A stretch of DNA of 64,000 bases from Epithemia pelagica (Eukaryota; Bacillariophyta; Bacillariophyceae; Surirellales; Surirellaceae). Shown here one piece after another: positions 28,936-40,906 of the stretch. The notes under the pieces are model-generated. The model did not search any database, was not told where the DNA came from, and saw nothing but the letters and a program-made list of their open reading frames with translations. The DNA is taken from assembly GCA_946965045.2 (NCBI GenBank), contig OX337241.1, forward strand, positions 1,488,001-1,552,000. The letters run 5' to 3'. How positions within the stretch are numbered: the stretch's first letter is position 1; every line of letters starts with the position of its first letter. The position numbers were made by a program, and so were the translations under genes.

Positions 28936-31900
28936 ATGCCATCCTTGTCGGAACTGTTTGACCAAGGCGCACCCTTCCATGACCATTCGTCGTCATGGGG
29001 GGAGGACGAATTTGATTACAGGAATGACTTTTCTGAGGAGGAAGAGTCTTATGGATGGCAAGCATTGTTACACCGTTTCCTGAAGGAGAAAAAAGATGAC
29101 GGTCGAATGGACTACAGTGCCTTGTCGGTTGCCGTCATGACACTCGGTTTGATTATGGTCGTCGAAGTGTTGCGCCATCGCTTGGATCATGCGGCCATGG
29201 GAAAGCCCTATTTTGTGGCTGTTCTCGAAAACATTTATGCGGAATGTAAGCATGCTTAACCATTTTTGAGATTGAAATACGATATACCTATGTCTTTGCA
29301 TTCTAATCAACGATCTTTATTTTTGTATCAGTGACCACCCTTGGTATTGTGGAGTTCTTTGTCTTTCTTCTGCAGAGATACCACACAGCCATGAACAAAG
29401 CGAAGAAAGACGTGTTTGGAGACGTGCATTTTGCTCTGTTTTACACTGCCATTCTCAATGCCTTGTAAGTTCCAACCCCGTGTCGCAGTATGTTCCGTCA
29501 AACACGCATTTTTCTCACTTGTCTATGGTAACAGTCAATCGATGATATTGGCCTTTATTACGCGAAGAGTTTCTCACAAAACTTGGGTGAAAACTGAAGC
29601 CTTGGAGTTGAATCACTACGTGGAAGTGCGCGAGGAATTTGATCGTGTGCGAACCCTGTTGTTCAAGAACCGGGATGCTCCGGATGGAAAGAAGGGTGGA
29701 GCTGGCTCTTCCACCACCAGTGACGAGGATCAAGATGGAAACATTACCAGCAAGAAATCGTCTTCTGACGGCAGCTATGACGGATCCTGGAACGGAATGA
29801 AGTCCTTCATGTCTGGTGTCGTGGACCACATTCGTCGTCCGGGACTGTGGCACAAGTACAACAGCTTGCTGATCCAGGTTCGATTTCACGATTTGCGTAA
29901 ACATTTCTTGATTTCCTACAATTTGCCGCCCAACTTTAAGGTTGCGGATTACTTGGTTCGTTGCGAATTGCATGTACTGATCAAACTTGTGCATGTGTCT
30001 TCTGTTGCCTGGCTCTTGTTGACGGCTTCATTCAACTTGTTGTACTTTCTTCTTGGAGTCATTGGTTACTTTGAAGAGTCTCCGCAGTTGGTTGGGACAG
30101 CTCTTATCTACATTTTCTACTTTGCCTTGTTTGGATTTGTGGTCTTGGCGCTTCTTGTCTTCCACAAAGTCAAGTATATTTTCCAAGAAATTATGCACCG
30201 GAATGAACTTTGGGAATCGACGCTTGCCGAAGAACGACACCGGGAGTTGGCGAAGGAACAAATGCAATTGTTTTGGTTCGGATCGCCCAAGTTGGTCATT
30301 TCTGCGCTTCAGTTTATGCAGTTTGGTTATGCCGTTGCATTGGCGGTAGTCCTGATGTTTTGGGAAACCATTGACGATGCTGATATCAGTATGGGATGGT
30401 ACTTTATGGCCATTTTGCTCTGCTACGGAATTTTCGTGGCGGTAGCTGCCCATGTGATCCCCCGATACACTTTGTGCACAAGTTTGGCCCAACTGGTGGA
30501 TAAGGATCGTTTGAATACTACAGTTGCCAAGTTCCACTTGGAGGAGGCCCGTCGTCAAAGAGAAGAAGAAGCGTACATTGCAGCATACGACAAGGATCAT
30601 CCTCTAGAATCGTACCATTCTACTCTACCAGAAACCATGAGCATGGACCCACACAACCTCCGTTCTTCAGTTTCCTCAGTGTCTTCCTTGTCCACACCTA
30701 CAGAAATTGGTGGTCCCTATGCTCCGATTGAAATGGACTTGGAGGGAGTCGAGAAACAATCCGTCAAGCCCACAGCGGAAGAAGAACGATTCAATCGCCG
30801 TCAAGCAAGACGCCGCCAGCGGAAATCAGTCTCAGATGGAGTTGCGCTCATGGCGTCTCTGAAAGATGTGGAGGAAGAGAAGACTGAAGTTGAAGATGAC
30901 CATTTCCCCACCACAGCACACTCTGTGTCCTCGGAGGAAACTGAAAAATCCCGACGTGATCGTCGCAAGGCAATGTCTGATGGAGTCGCTGCCATGGCTA
31001 GCATGAGATCATCGCGTCCTCGTCCCGGCCTTATTGCCCAAGATTCACAGAGAATTGCGAATTTGGTCGATGTTGACACAGCCTCGCTTCGCGAACAATT
31101 GACTCAGGCCGATTTAATGAAATTTGACAAGAAGTCTCAACGTACCAAGTCTAAATCGGACCCTGAGAGGTTGAAGAGATTATTGAGAAAAGGTCCGAAA
31201 GATGGAGAGGAGAGCACAAACGAGAAGAGACGCAGCATCACGTTTGGGATTCTGCCGTCAAAGAGCCACGACAAAGAGGAAGACTTTGATGACAACCTTA
31301 GTGATGTCGATGACATTCCTGGTGTAGATTATGGTCACCTTGATTCGATTCGAAAAGCTAAGGAACACGAAGAAGAACGCTTGTCGTTTAAGTCACAGTG
31401 TGAGCAGTACTTTTTGTCAAAGAAGTTTCCTGTGTTCAGCAATGTTTTTGGTACAATGGTTGCCTTCTTCTTGATTGGCTCTCGTGTGGAACGTTTCCTT
31501 CACACTGAAGACATTGTTGCGCGTGACTTTATCTCGTTTGATTTTAACGAAACAGTCACATTCTGGATTTTGTCATGCTATTTCATGTTCTTCTTGCTGA
31601 TTGATGCGCTCGCTCTGTATTCGGTTAACCCGAACGGTACACACAGAAAGTCTCGATCCCGGTTCTTGGCAGCATGCATGGACGCTGCCCTCGTTGCGTT
31701 GTGCTGGATTTTGTTCTGGGTAGCTGAATCCAAGCGTTGTTGCAATGAAACAGAAGAATCTCCCGAAGCCAGGTGGTTGGAAGACGAAGACAAGGGGTCC
31801 AATTATGGACCGGCTCCATGCAGTTGCCCTGCGTTCGGTTCGAGATTGTACGGTGGACTTGGAAAGATTGAACCCTTCACCTCTCTCATTGCGTTGCGAT

Positions 31901-33750
31901 TGTTCCGCTTCTTCATCGCGAGAAAAATTGTTAGGAAAAGGAACCGCAAGCTCGGGATCCTTCCTTCCGATCACGACTTGCAGGCAGAATTGAGAGACGA
32001 AGCCAACTTGGACCCTTTCAATGTTAACGAGAGCACACAACGTCATGGCTCTGGTGACGAGGACGATCACGGAGAACACCACGATGGTCATGATGACCAC
32101 GGCCACCATGATCATCAGCGTGGGTCAGCTGCCGAACTTTGGGAGACTGCCATTGCGCAACACCCAGATATTGTCGAAAAATATGGTATGTTTAGTGGTG
32201 AAATTCTTCAACTCATGCTTGGCCTCCCCCTTCCAGTGAATGCTGGTCATGGTAAAACCATGGATAGAGAAGAGACTCCTATCGGGGAAGAAGCATTGGT
32301 CACGGTACCGGGACCTGCCGTGCCTTCGAATTACAAGATTGACGACAAATATTCCAACCTTTCAGTTGGAGCCCAAGAGATCATCATGCAGGGAATGCTC
32401 GGTAAAACTGTCAGGTCTGTTAGCAACTTGGCTGCCCTTGATAGTGTGCAAACAATTCCTGAAGAAACAGAGACCAACAATCGGCCATCCAATTACATGT
32501 TCCAAGTGTCCGATGAAACTTCCGTTGCTCCCGCAGTCAACTTGGATCGACTTCTGTTTGATACCCCTAATGCCCGGCTTGTCCGAAGCATGCGAAGATG
32601 CGATCGTAAACTCCTTCCAATGTTGAACAAATGGTCGTCAGTTGACGTTGTCATGACCAGATTCGAAATGGTTTATTTCGATGCTTCAGAGTTCACCGAT
32701 GTTCCAGAAGCAGATTCAATCATGCAAGCTTTGAAGGCAACCAAGGGAGGAAAGGGGCTTCGACTCAAGGATGTCGCGATGGGCAGGAAGGTCGTTGGTC
32801 ATCTACCAATCTCGGACATAACTTCTCTGGCGATTGAGAGATACATGCCTGTGGAAAATGCAGGAAACGATGGCCATTATACAGATAATTCCCCTCAGAC
32901 TGAATATTGGAAGGAGGGGACGCATAATTATTCGCGGGGAAGTGCTTGGCCTAGAATCGAACAAGATACTCTTGCGGTACATACGTCTCACGGAAACACG
33001 TTGTATTTGCGTTTTTATTCGGACTTGGAAGAAGCTGAGTCGATGCTCAACCGCCCAGCTGACGAACCAATCACCGATGTTAATTTGCGGAAGAACAATG
33101 CGTTCCAATGGGTGCAAACCCTTGGCCGTTTCTGTGGCCCCGATCAGCTTCATCAAAGTTTGCCACATTTTGGTGAAGATAACGACAATGAACTCAGAGA
33201 TTACCTTGTTGTTCACCAACAAAATGAACACAAGAGAAATCTCAATTTCCTCGCAAATCACGGCCCTAACATGCGTAACCAGGAGACTGTCGGAGCTGTT
33301 TCGGAACGTGCTAACAAGAGATTTTCTATTATGAGACTTTCGTCGTTTCATCAACCTGCACCTGCTGCTGACGACGCAGAGAACGTTGAAGGAGCAGACG
33401 AGGTTGATACCAACCCCAACCAAGGTCGCTCCAAGTCCGTTTCTCCGCTCAGAAGATCACTTTCTCCCTTTCAACGGGCAAATTCTTCGGATGACATCGA
33501 TGTGGTCAGTTCCGCTAATAAGTCGAGTTCTCGGGGTTTCAAGAAACGTCCGAATCCAGTTCTCCGTCGATCTCAGTCTCTCAGTGAACTATTGAAGCCG
33601 ACGAAGGAAGAAAACAAGCCGACAGAAGCAAACGATAGTGAAACGCCATCATCACCCATTCCAATGCCAACCGTTGTTGAAGGCGATGGTGGTGCAGTTC
33701 TTGAAAATGGAAGTGCCAGTGTACAACATGATGATGACAGCCCAGTTTAG
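28936..33750 (+). CDS. MLO-like multi-pass membrane protein, very large
   Basis: The model is 28936-29245, 29332-29464, 29535-33750, 1552 residues. Introns of 86 and 70 bp have GTAAG donors and CAG acceptors that keep the frame. The N-terminal ~450 residues follow the MLO pattern: a first helix (VAVMTLGLIMVVEVL), FALFYTAILNAFQSMILAF, YNSLLIQVRFHDLRKHF, several more helices, and the hallmark MQLFWFGSPKLVISALQF followed by a helix. MLO proteins are Ca/calmodulin-linked membrane proteins, and plant ones have 500-600 residues. Here a long acidic, Ser-rich linker follows, then a second membrane block (about residues 776-956) of four helices, the last Arg/Lys-rich (LRLFRFFIARKIVRKR), then a His-rich loop (about 987-1011), and a PH-like region (about 1182-1327, with MTRFEMVYFDA and TLYLRFYSDLEEAE). 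The C-terminus is Ser-rich and disordered. Confidence 0.8.
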
Positions 33751-33905
33751 AGCTAATGTATGTGACCTTAAGTAATTTGATGTGAAAGATCTATTTTCAT
33801 GTTTTCTTCGACTTTCCCTTGAAATGTTGAGCTCGATATCGGTACTGTAGACTGAAGTACGAAATGGGAGAACAAAGGGATGTGGCTATAACGAAGGTAG
33901 GGATT

Positions 33906-35027
33906 CTAATCGTTAATTGTAACGTAGCGAAACCACCTACTGGGAGGATGATGGGTCGCTCTGGAGGGCTGGTCGTATGTTGATTCATTTTGGTTTCGGG
34001 CATGCCTTGTTCTGGATGGGGCATTAGAGGCGACCTTCCGGGGAAGTTTCACCAGTCTATTTCTACAGCATCCCCACAACCAGAAAAACCCACAACCCAT
34101 GCTACTACCACTATCGGTCTCTGCGTCCACAGTTTCGATGGCGGCTGCCACAGCGGATCGAGAAATATCTTGGTATCCAAGGAGTGACTGCTCCTGTTCC
34201 AAGATATAAACATTTTCCAACTGCGTGGTTTGATAATACCAATGATGATCCATCCAGAAAAAGGTTTCCATTAGTTCCTGGCTACCACCTCCACTCGAAG
34301 CCTCGTAAGTTGTTGAGTCTTCGTCGCCCGTTGACCATCCGGAAGAGCCTGTGGACGATGAGGATGACGAGTAGAACAGTTCCGTAGACTGATTTGCACT
34401 CACTGGTGAGACCGGTTCCACTATTTTGACACCCAATAAGACAGGATCCACCACCGTCTCATGTTCCTCGGTGGGAGGGGAAGATGCTTCCATATAGGCA
34501 GAAGATGAGACACGTGATTGCTCATGGAAACAAAGTTGTGCATAGGGGCCGGACTCGTGGTGCAAAATGACTTCACTCGGTGGTCTGCAATTGCTCTCAA
34601 CCGAGTTATAGGTCATTTCACCATCGTCCAACAATATGGTTCCTTTGCAATGTCTCAAGGACAGTGCAGTTTCAAGCATGGGTGTGACAGTACTCAGCTT
34701 CAACGAGACCATGGACAATCGAGATCCCGCGTTTGGGTTTTCGTTGTTGCAACTGCGTTGTGCTGCTGACCCCATCGATTCTCCATCAGAATTTTGGGGA
34801 CTACTACTGGAAGTGCTCATGGTCCGTGCCCCATCGTGGTGGTGCATATCGCCGTCGTTGGACGTCACTGTGCTCCAACTCCTCATTCTCGAAAACGAAG
34901 CATCCGATAGACTTTTAGAAGAAATGACAGTCGATCTCCATGAATCACTTCGTTGATCTTGTTCCTCCTGGCTGTTGGAACATCGAGATAAGGGTGAGTG
35001 GAATACCATCGAGATGGAACCGGCCAT
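33906..35027 (-). CDS. Hypothetical Ser-rich protein
   Basis: From the ATG at 35027 (MAGSISMVFH) the frame gives 373 residues. The upstream extension to 35063 begins only with a TTG. The protein is Ser/Thr-rich and mostly disordered, with one hydrophobic Cys/Trp cluster near the C-terminus (MGCGFFWLWGCC), which might be a short membrane-associated or lipid-modified patch, followed by a basic tail. No family is recognised. It is convergent with the MLO-like gene, with 155 bp between the stops. Confidence 0.6.
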   Translation of the reverse strand: MAGSISMVFHSPLSRCSNSQEEQDQRSDSWRSTVISSKSLSDASFSRMRSWSTVTSNDGDMHHHDGARTMSTSSSSPQNSDGESMGSAAQRSCNNENPNAGSRLSMVSLKLSTVTPMLETALSLRHCKGTILLDDGEMTYNSVESNCRPPSEVILHHESGPYAQLCFHEQSRVSSSAYMEASSPPTEEHETVVDPVLLGVKIVEPVSPVSANQSTELFYSSSSSSTGSSGWSTGDEDSTTYEASSGGGSQELMETFFWMDHHWYYQTTQLENVYILEQEQSLLGYQDISRSAVAAAIETVDAETDSGSSMGCGFFWLWGCCRNRLVKLPRKVASNAPSRTRHARNQNESTYDQPSRATHHPPSRWFRYVTIND

Positions 35028-35582
35028 TGTACATATGCTCTTGGAAAACACAAAGTTATGCAAAACATAACTCTAAGGATCCTTCGCAAAACGGGAACTG
35101 CTGGCGAGGCACGTATCGTGGAGGATCGGAATGACTTCGTTCCGTTTTTCGCACCAATATTGTAACCGTGACTATACACCACCACGAAGCGCAGGGGCGA
35201 GATAAAAGGTGCGAAGCAGTCTGTATACACGGTCCGTCGGCGAAAATATTTAATTTTCATTCCTGGCCTTTACCTTTCCTTGGTTCTCTTCGAAATAATG
35301 TTACCCAAACACCCGTGGTCAAATCAGCTGCGGCACTTCCACGGGTACGAGATTTTGCCAGCTCGCACCAGCATCATCTGCACCATAACCGCTACTGTTG
35401 CGTAACGGAACACACCAAAAACCACTCACTCGTATCAAAGTTCGCCCGAAGAGATTCCTAATTTACTTCATTTACTTGGCCCCGAGGAATTTGCGGAGTC
35501 GAACCCACGACAAGGACCCGAGACGAAATGAAATGAATGGCAATCGTTGGTTCTACTCAACTACATCGTCCTTTCCAGGGAT
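35028..35582. other. Intergenic, no gene recognised
   Basis: No gene seen. It contains the 5' region of the gene ending at 33906 and the 3' region of the gene starting at 39167. Confidence 0.4.
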
Positions 35583-38500
35583 TCAGTCGCCATGGTTGGA
35601 ATAACAGTCATGATATCCCACTGCATTGGACGGTACGTGTAAGCAATAATGTTTGTGTTCAGTGGCCATGTACAAGCGGGAAAATCGATTCAACCCAGAA
35701 AAGTTCTGACAGAGGTTGAGAATGGCATTCGTTTCGTCCACTTGACCACGTTGACCTTTCCGTGACTTGGAGGACGAATGGTCCAAAATCTCGTCCACTT
35801 TGACCCAAAACTGGTTGGCCAAGGCTGCCAATTCGTCCTTTTTGCTGTCGTTGGAAGACAGACAACTAACCCCCGCATGGGGGAAATCACCGGTAAACAT
35901 ACACCCATGTTTTACTTTGAGTACCACAATGTGTTTGGTTTCACGAGCAATCTCAAACGTTTCGGTCGGATCACCACAGCGCACGTGACAAAAGGCACGA
36001 TCGTCCTTTGTGGAAGGAGATGCGGTGGCATTACAACGAACAATTTGATCCTTTTGGACGCCAATCATTACAAACGGAGAGTCTTCCTCCTCCTCCTCCT
36101 CCTCCTCCTCCTCCTCCTCATCATCATCATCATCATGATCATCATGCGTGTCGGTGGTGGTGGCGGTGCCGTCGTTTCGAGTATTTGTCGTTGTTTTATA
36201 AGATCCCGTCATGGGAAGCAACAGAGCCATGGGAGCATGTTGAGACATCATGGCACGGTTGTATTCCAATCGATTGACTTCCCATCCAACCGTTTCACTC
36301 TCATCGGACGACACGTCGTCATCCTTGTCGTTAAACTTGTGTTTTTTGGTTTGCACAAGAACTTGATCCATATCCCAAGAATCGTCCGAGTCAATGTCCT
36401 CCGAGTCTGTTGGCTCCTCCCAAACATTTGTGTTGTCATCGTCCGAATCGACATGCTTTTGGTAATGGGTAACTCTCTTGTTGTTGTTGTTGCTGCTGCG
36501 TCCCCTGTTCCTCCGGGGGAACCTTTTATTTTCCGGACACGGTGACGGTTGCTTTTTGCGACGGCGAGATGATTGGGATGGAGCTTCTTGTTCCTGTCGT
36601 GGTCGTCTGGGTCGCCACGTGACCCAGTCGCGTGGAATATCGTGATGCAAACTTTGGTCATGCGTTCCTCCGATCAAAAGGGACAATTCCTCCAATCGTT
36701 CGTATCGGGCATCCAAGACACCCGCATCATGGAGAATGGTTTCCACCCGACTCCGTGTGCTTGCCGTGGAAGAACCCTCCTCCAAGGGACTTGTCGTCGT
36801 CGTCGTGCCACCATTCCAAGACGAAGAAGAAGAACGAGTACCGTACCCCGCCAGCACATGACTTTGAATGGGAATTTGCCATCGTCGATCGGCACCACAA
36901 AATGGCGACGAGTCGTCCTTGGAACTACCAAAGTCAATGTAACTATTGCGAATGGTTCGTGTGGCATCCCGACTTGCCCGTGGATGCAAGGCACCCTGTG
37001 AAGTAAAAAAGAGGCTTTGCAATTGGGCTACTTGATCACGGGTCAATCGGGAGGGACCAAAACGGGGACGGGATTCTACCAAATCAAACGGACGAGCAAA
37101 GGTGTGATTGACACGATGCCACAAGACTGTTTCTTTCAAAAACTCGTCCTCGGTCATACCCGTCGCTTCTTGTGTCAGGACCGTTGCTTGTGGTCGAGTT
37201 AGACGAGAAGGAGGAGGAACGGCAAGTGTGGGAGCGGGACGGAACCGTCCCGCCCGAATGGGTCGTTTTCGTTTGGTTTTGCTGCTGGTCGGTTGTCCTT
37301 CTTTGGACTCTTGCTGTTGCTGCTGCTGATGTCGTCGCCGCTGTTGTTCTTGTTGCTGATCTTTTCGTTTCAATTGAAAACGTCGTTTTTTTATTTCTTC
37401 CAGTTCCAAGGCACGTTCGTTACTATAACTTTTTCTCGTGACACTGGGATCCGTCCAAATGCCCGTCATGGTGGTGGTGGTTTTTCGTGTGGTCGTACTG
37501 CTGGATTGTCGTGGAAGTGGAATGTCTTGTAAATATACAAGGTTTTCGACAGAAACCAACGTGTCCTTGTCCAAGGCCACTTTTCCTGCTCCGCCGCCTC
37601 CTCCCTTGGGTCTTCCGCGTCGTCGCGGTCCTGGGTGTTTTCCAGATGGCTTGTACCGTTTGCAGGTTGTCAAGAGGAGTTGTTGTAACTCTCGATACTG
37701 TACCAAGTCGTCCATGGGTGCTGTCTGGGTCAAATACGTCGTGGCTTGATGCAAAAGTTGCAAGGTGCGAAGCAAGGTTTGTACAAAGACTGTCGACACG
37801 GTTGACGATGATGGTGATGATGATGACGACGATGAATTTGGTGCTGGTTGTGTCTGTGTGGTCGCCATGGGTGTCTCGTCCGACAAGAAAAGGTCAGCCA
37901 AGGAAAACTCGAGTGGTTGAATGCAACGCAAGACGGCACGACCGTTCGTGCCGGTTGTGGGGGTGGTTGTCGGAGACGTTGCACTTGTGGTTGCTTCTCC
38001 TGCAGGGTCTGCTACTGGCGTTGTTGGTTCCTGTTGTTGAGTGACGACCAAGGTGAGGGGCAAGACCAGTCTCCGTATCTTGGCCAAATCTTGCAAGGGA
38101 ATTCTACCCTGACGACATTGCCACCACAAGAGTTCTTCGGTGGCTCCATAACAGTGGGTGAGACGATCCGTTTGCAAGCATGGTTCCTCTGTTGGGAAAG
38201 TAGATTCAGTAGCACTAGTGGCAACAGTAGCAGTAGTAGCATCCATTGCTGTAGAGTGTGGTCCTTGTTGCATCGAAGAAGCCTTGTCCTTGTTGTCGTC
38301 GTCGTTCTCCGACAGCAAAGGATCCCCCCGTTTGGTGCTGCAAGTCTCCGCAGTATTGTTATTGGGTGGATGCCCATGACCACAACAGTGTTGAAAAAAG
38401 AGTTGGGTTGCCGTTTGAATTTCGGTGGGAGCATCCACGGGTTGTTGCAGGAATTCCTCCAACACATGGGACTGGGACACGTACGTGGCCAAATGACGAC

Positions 38501-39167
38501 GAATCCACAAGTCTTGTCGTGCCGTGGGACCATGCCGCCACAAGAACCAAAAGTCTTCCTCGTCCACACCCACGTCGTCGTTTTCGTCGTTGTCATCGTC
38601 ATGGTTGTTGTTATGGTTGCGTGGTTGAATGGTCAAGTGTACGACCGCGCCCGATCCTGCTGGCATGGAGCAGCGGTCGTCCGACCCTTGTTGCGACCCA
38701 GAGGTTCCGGTAATCACGTCCAAGACTGTGATGGTAGTGAGTTCGACCACCGATGCCGTAGAATTTCCAGTGCTATTGCTGCTGCTGCTACTATTGGTAG
38801 GACCACAAGAAATGCCGTGCAAGGCCTGTAACAAGGGTTGCAAGGAAACAGACCAGGTCACGTGTTGTGCCAAGGACGATCCATCCTGATCCTTGTCGTG
38901 GTGGGGTTCTTGAATTGCCACAATGGGTCCATGGGGTGTGGGAGAAGAAGAACCATGATCCGGAGTAATATATTGGATATACTCGGGGCTGCGCCATTGG
39001 ACATGAAAATAAAAACAGGAATCGTCGGTGGGACCTTGTGCTGCTGCTGCTGCTGACGACGACAAGAATCGTTTGTGTTCGTCCCACGAGCCTGCCAAAT
39101 GCCGTCGTCGTCTTGGACGACGTCGATGACGACGTTGTTGTTGTTGTTCCAAGGAGGAGGGTGCCAT
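35583..39167 (-). CDS. Hypothetical large protein with low-complexity runs
   Basis: From the ATG at 39167 (MAPSSLEQQQ) the single-exon frame has 1194 residues. It is full of Gln, Ser, Thr, Asp and Glu runs. A basic region (KKRRFQLKRK, poly-Gln) lies in the middle. More ordered stretches include MTEDEFLKETVLWHRVNHTF, a helical RVETILHDAGVL segment, and a C-terminal domain of about 130 residues with VMIGVQKDQIVRCNA and GCMFTGDFPHAGVS. The latter resembles the GD-x-x-HAG motif of cupin/2OG-oxygenase-like double-stranded beta-helix proteins, but this is a weak likeness. An acidic run of Glu/Asp before this domain is encoded by a CTC/ATC microsatellite. No signal peptide is seen. Function unknown. 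Confidence 0.65.
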   Translation of the reverse strand: MAPSSLEQQQQRRHRRRPRRRRHLAGSWDEHKRFLSSSAAAAAQGPTDDSCFYFHVQWRSPEYIQYITPDHGSSSPTPHGPIVAIQEPHHDKDQDGSSLAQHVTWSVSLQPLLQALHGISCGPTNSSSSSNSTGNSTASVVELTTITVLDVITGTSGSQQGSDDRCSMPAGSGAVVHLTIQPRNHNNNHDDDNDENDDVGVDEEDFWFLWRHGPTARQDLWIRRHLATYVSQSHVLEEFLQQPVDAPTEIQTATQLFFQHCCGHGHPPNNNTAETCSTKRGDPLLSENDDDNKDKASSMQQGPHSTAMDATTATVATSATESTFPTEEPCLQTDRLTHCYGATEELLWWQCRQGRIPLQDLAKIRRLVLPLTLVVTQQQEPTTPVADPAGEATTSATSPTTTPTTGTNGRAVLRCIQPLEFSLADLFLSDETPMATTQTQPAPNSSSSSSSPSSSTVSTVFVQTLLRTLQLLHQATTYLTQTAPMDDLVQYRELQQLLLTTCKRYKPSGKHPGPRRRGRPKGGGGGAGKVALDKDTLVSVENLVYLQDIPLPRQSSSTTTRKTTTTMTGIWTDPSVTRKSYSNERALELEEIKKRRFQLKRKDQQQEQQRRRHQQQQQQESKEGQPTSSKTKRKRPIRAGRFRPAPTLAVPPPSRLTRPQATVLTQEATGMTEDEFLKETVLWHRVNHTFARPFDLVESRPRFGPSRLTRDQVAQLQSLFFTSQGALHPRASRDATRTIRNSYIDFGSSKDDSSPFCGADRRWQIPIQSHVLAGYGTRSSSSSWNGGTTTTTSPLEEGSSTASTRSRVETILHDAGVLDARYERLEELSLLIGGTHDQSLHHDIPRDWVTWRPRRPRQEQEAPSQSSRRRKKQPSPCPENKRFPRRNRGRSSNNNNKRVTHYQKHVDSDDDNTNVWEEPTDSEDIDSDDSWDMDQVLVQTKKHKFNDKDDDVSSDESETVGWEVNRLEYNRAMMSQHAPMALLLPMTGSYKTTTNTRNDGTATTTDTHDDHDDDDDEEEEEEEEEEEEDSPFVMIGVQKDQIVRCNATASPSTKDDRAFCHVRCGDPTETFEIARETKHIVVLKVKHGCMFTGDFPHAGVSCLSSNDSKKDELAALANQFWVKVDEILDHSSSKSRKGQRGQVDETNAILNLCQNFSGLNRFSRLYMATEHKHYCLHVPSNAVGYHDCYSNHGD
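36085..36146. repeat. CCT/CAT trinucleotide microsatellite (coding)
   Basis: About eleven CCT units followed by about eight CAT/GAT units. On the minus strand it encodes an Asp/Glu run in the large hypothetical protein. Confidence 0.9.
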
Positions 39168-39925
39168 GATTGTTCGTGTCGGAGGAGCGTGTGGAAGAAA
39201 CCGTCGAACAATCAAACGACAACCTCGCAACAATCACCGTTCTCGACTTGGATCGCGGTGTTCCAGAATGCAATCGTCTCAAACCCAAGCTCTTGAAGGA
39301 TCACACGCAATCTTCTTCAAGGTGTCTGGTGAAGTTTTGTTGTTCTCTCAATTCTCTCTACGGCGTTTGACGACGAACGACGAATCCACAAAACTTGCTG
39401 TGTGTTGCCCTGCGGTTGATAGTATCCCCCCAAAACATAGTATTATTTATGGGGTCCCCCCAAAATCGAGAGTCGACCGGTCGTAGAAGATGCAGAAGTC
39501 TCTCTGTAATACCCCCATTTTAAAAAGGGGCATACTGATTCCTAATGGGGGTGGTGAAGAAACTATGTTGTATATCCGGTATATTAATGATACTCTTTTT
39601 CTTAACGGATACTCGCTAGTTGCTTGGCAAAGACTGCTTCCGGGAAACAGAATCCAACACTATTTTCGTTCGACAATATCCAATCCGCAGACTGCATGCT
39701 TTGGAGGCAATGGACAGGATCTTCGTCCCCCCATCCACACACATATATGGATTCTACCATGCGCTGTGGTGTTTGGTACATTGGGGATGGATTCCACCCA
39801 TGGTACTATAATATAGAGATAAGAGTCGTCCATACACGCACAGTCTCTTTCGACTTTGGGGGCGACGCGGCGACTTGTGTGAGTGGATTGGTTTCGGTTG
39901 TTTAGTGGTGAAGAGGGTAGTCTTA
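39168..39925. other. Intergenic, no gene recognised
   Basis: Lies between the start of one minus-strand gene and the stop of the next. Short C-rich runs occur near 39427-39465. No coding frame is supported. Confidence 0.4.
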
Positions 39926-40906
39926 TCATTTGGAATGTTTGGTGGTTGTTGTTGTTGTCGTTGTCGAATTTTCGGGACTCCACCATCCTTGTTGTTTGGC
40001 ATGCTCAAACATGGCTTGAATGTCCTGTCGTTCTTGCCGTGTGACATCGGGATGCCACACATCGACCAACAAGACGACGCGCTTGGAATTGGTTCGATTC
40101 CAAACATGATGAATATAGGAATCATCCAACAAAAGAGCTTTTCCAGGAATCCACACTCGTTCCAACGATCCCACACGAATGCCACAGGGGAACGACGATG
40201 CGGGGCTCGTGTCCTCCGGGTGGTGGTTGTTGTCGTCGCCACTGTCGTTTCCCATGGTTGGTACGTCGTCGTCGTCCTCCTCTTCTTCTGGGACGAGCAA
40301 TGGCAAATGAATGCGAATTCGAAAATTCATGGGCGCCGCATGAGCGGCAATGCGACTCTGTGGATAAAGTGTGGAGAAAAAGGCATAGCCAAAGGGAACA
40401 TGTTCAAACAAGACGTTCTTGTCTCGCAAGGTTTGCAAGACTTGGGTCGTTTCGGGAAAGGCTTGACCAAATGAGGAGGCGGCATTCTCATCATTGGACG
40501 TTGCTGCTGCTGCTGTGACCTGTCCCTTGGTCATGTAGGAATGCCAATCCCAGGTACCATCGTGTAAGGTATGGTGTTCGGTATCCACTTGATAATCGGA
40601 TGGGAGAGACGGTGCGCCTTGTTGATATTCCTTCCGAATGGTTTCCCACGATGCTTCCAAGTGTTGGACCACCCAGGTCAAGGTTGGATCTTGATAGGCC
40701 ACCTTGGTCCGCATCGTGGTTGGAGCAGTGCATGTACTGGAAGTAGTAGTACCTGTGGTCCTTGTCGTGGGTGAGACTGGTACTTGTTGCGTCCAAAAGG
40801 GCAAGGATCGCAAACCAGGAAGATACAACAAGGAAGGTCGTGGTCGATCGACACTGGTCCGCAACAAGGAGGGACCCTTGACAATGTCACTGCCAGTGGG
40901 TGGTGG

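Noticed and set aside
35485-35530. tRNA-like T-arm (GGGTTCGACTCC on minus)
   Set aside because: No matching acceptor stem, D-arm or anticodon arm can be built around it.
36573-38831. Long plus-strand frames opposite the large unknown gene
   Set aside because: They are complements of triplet-rich coding sequence and contain no recognisable protein.
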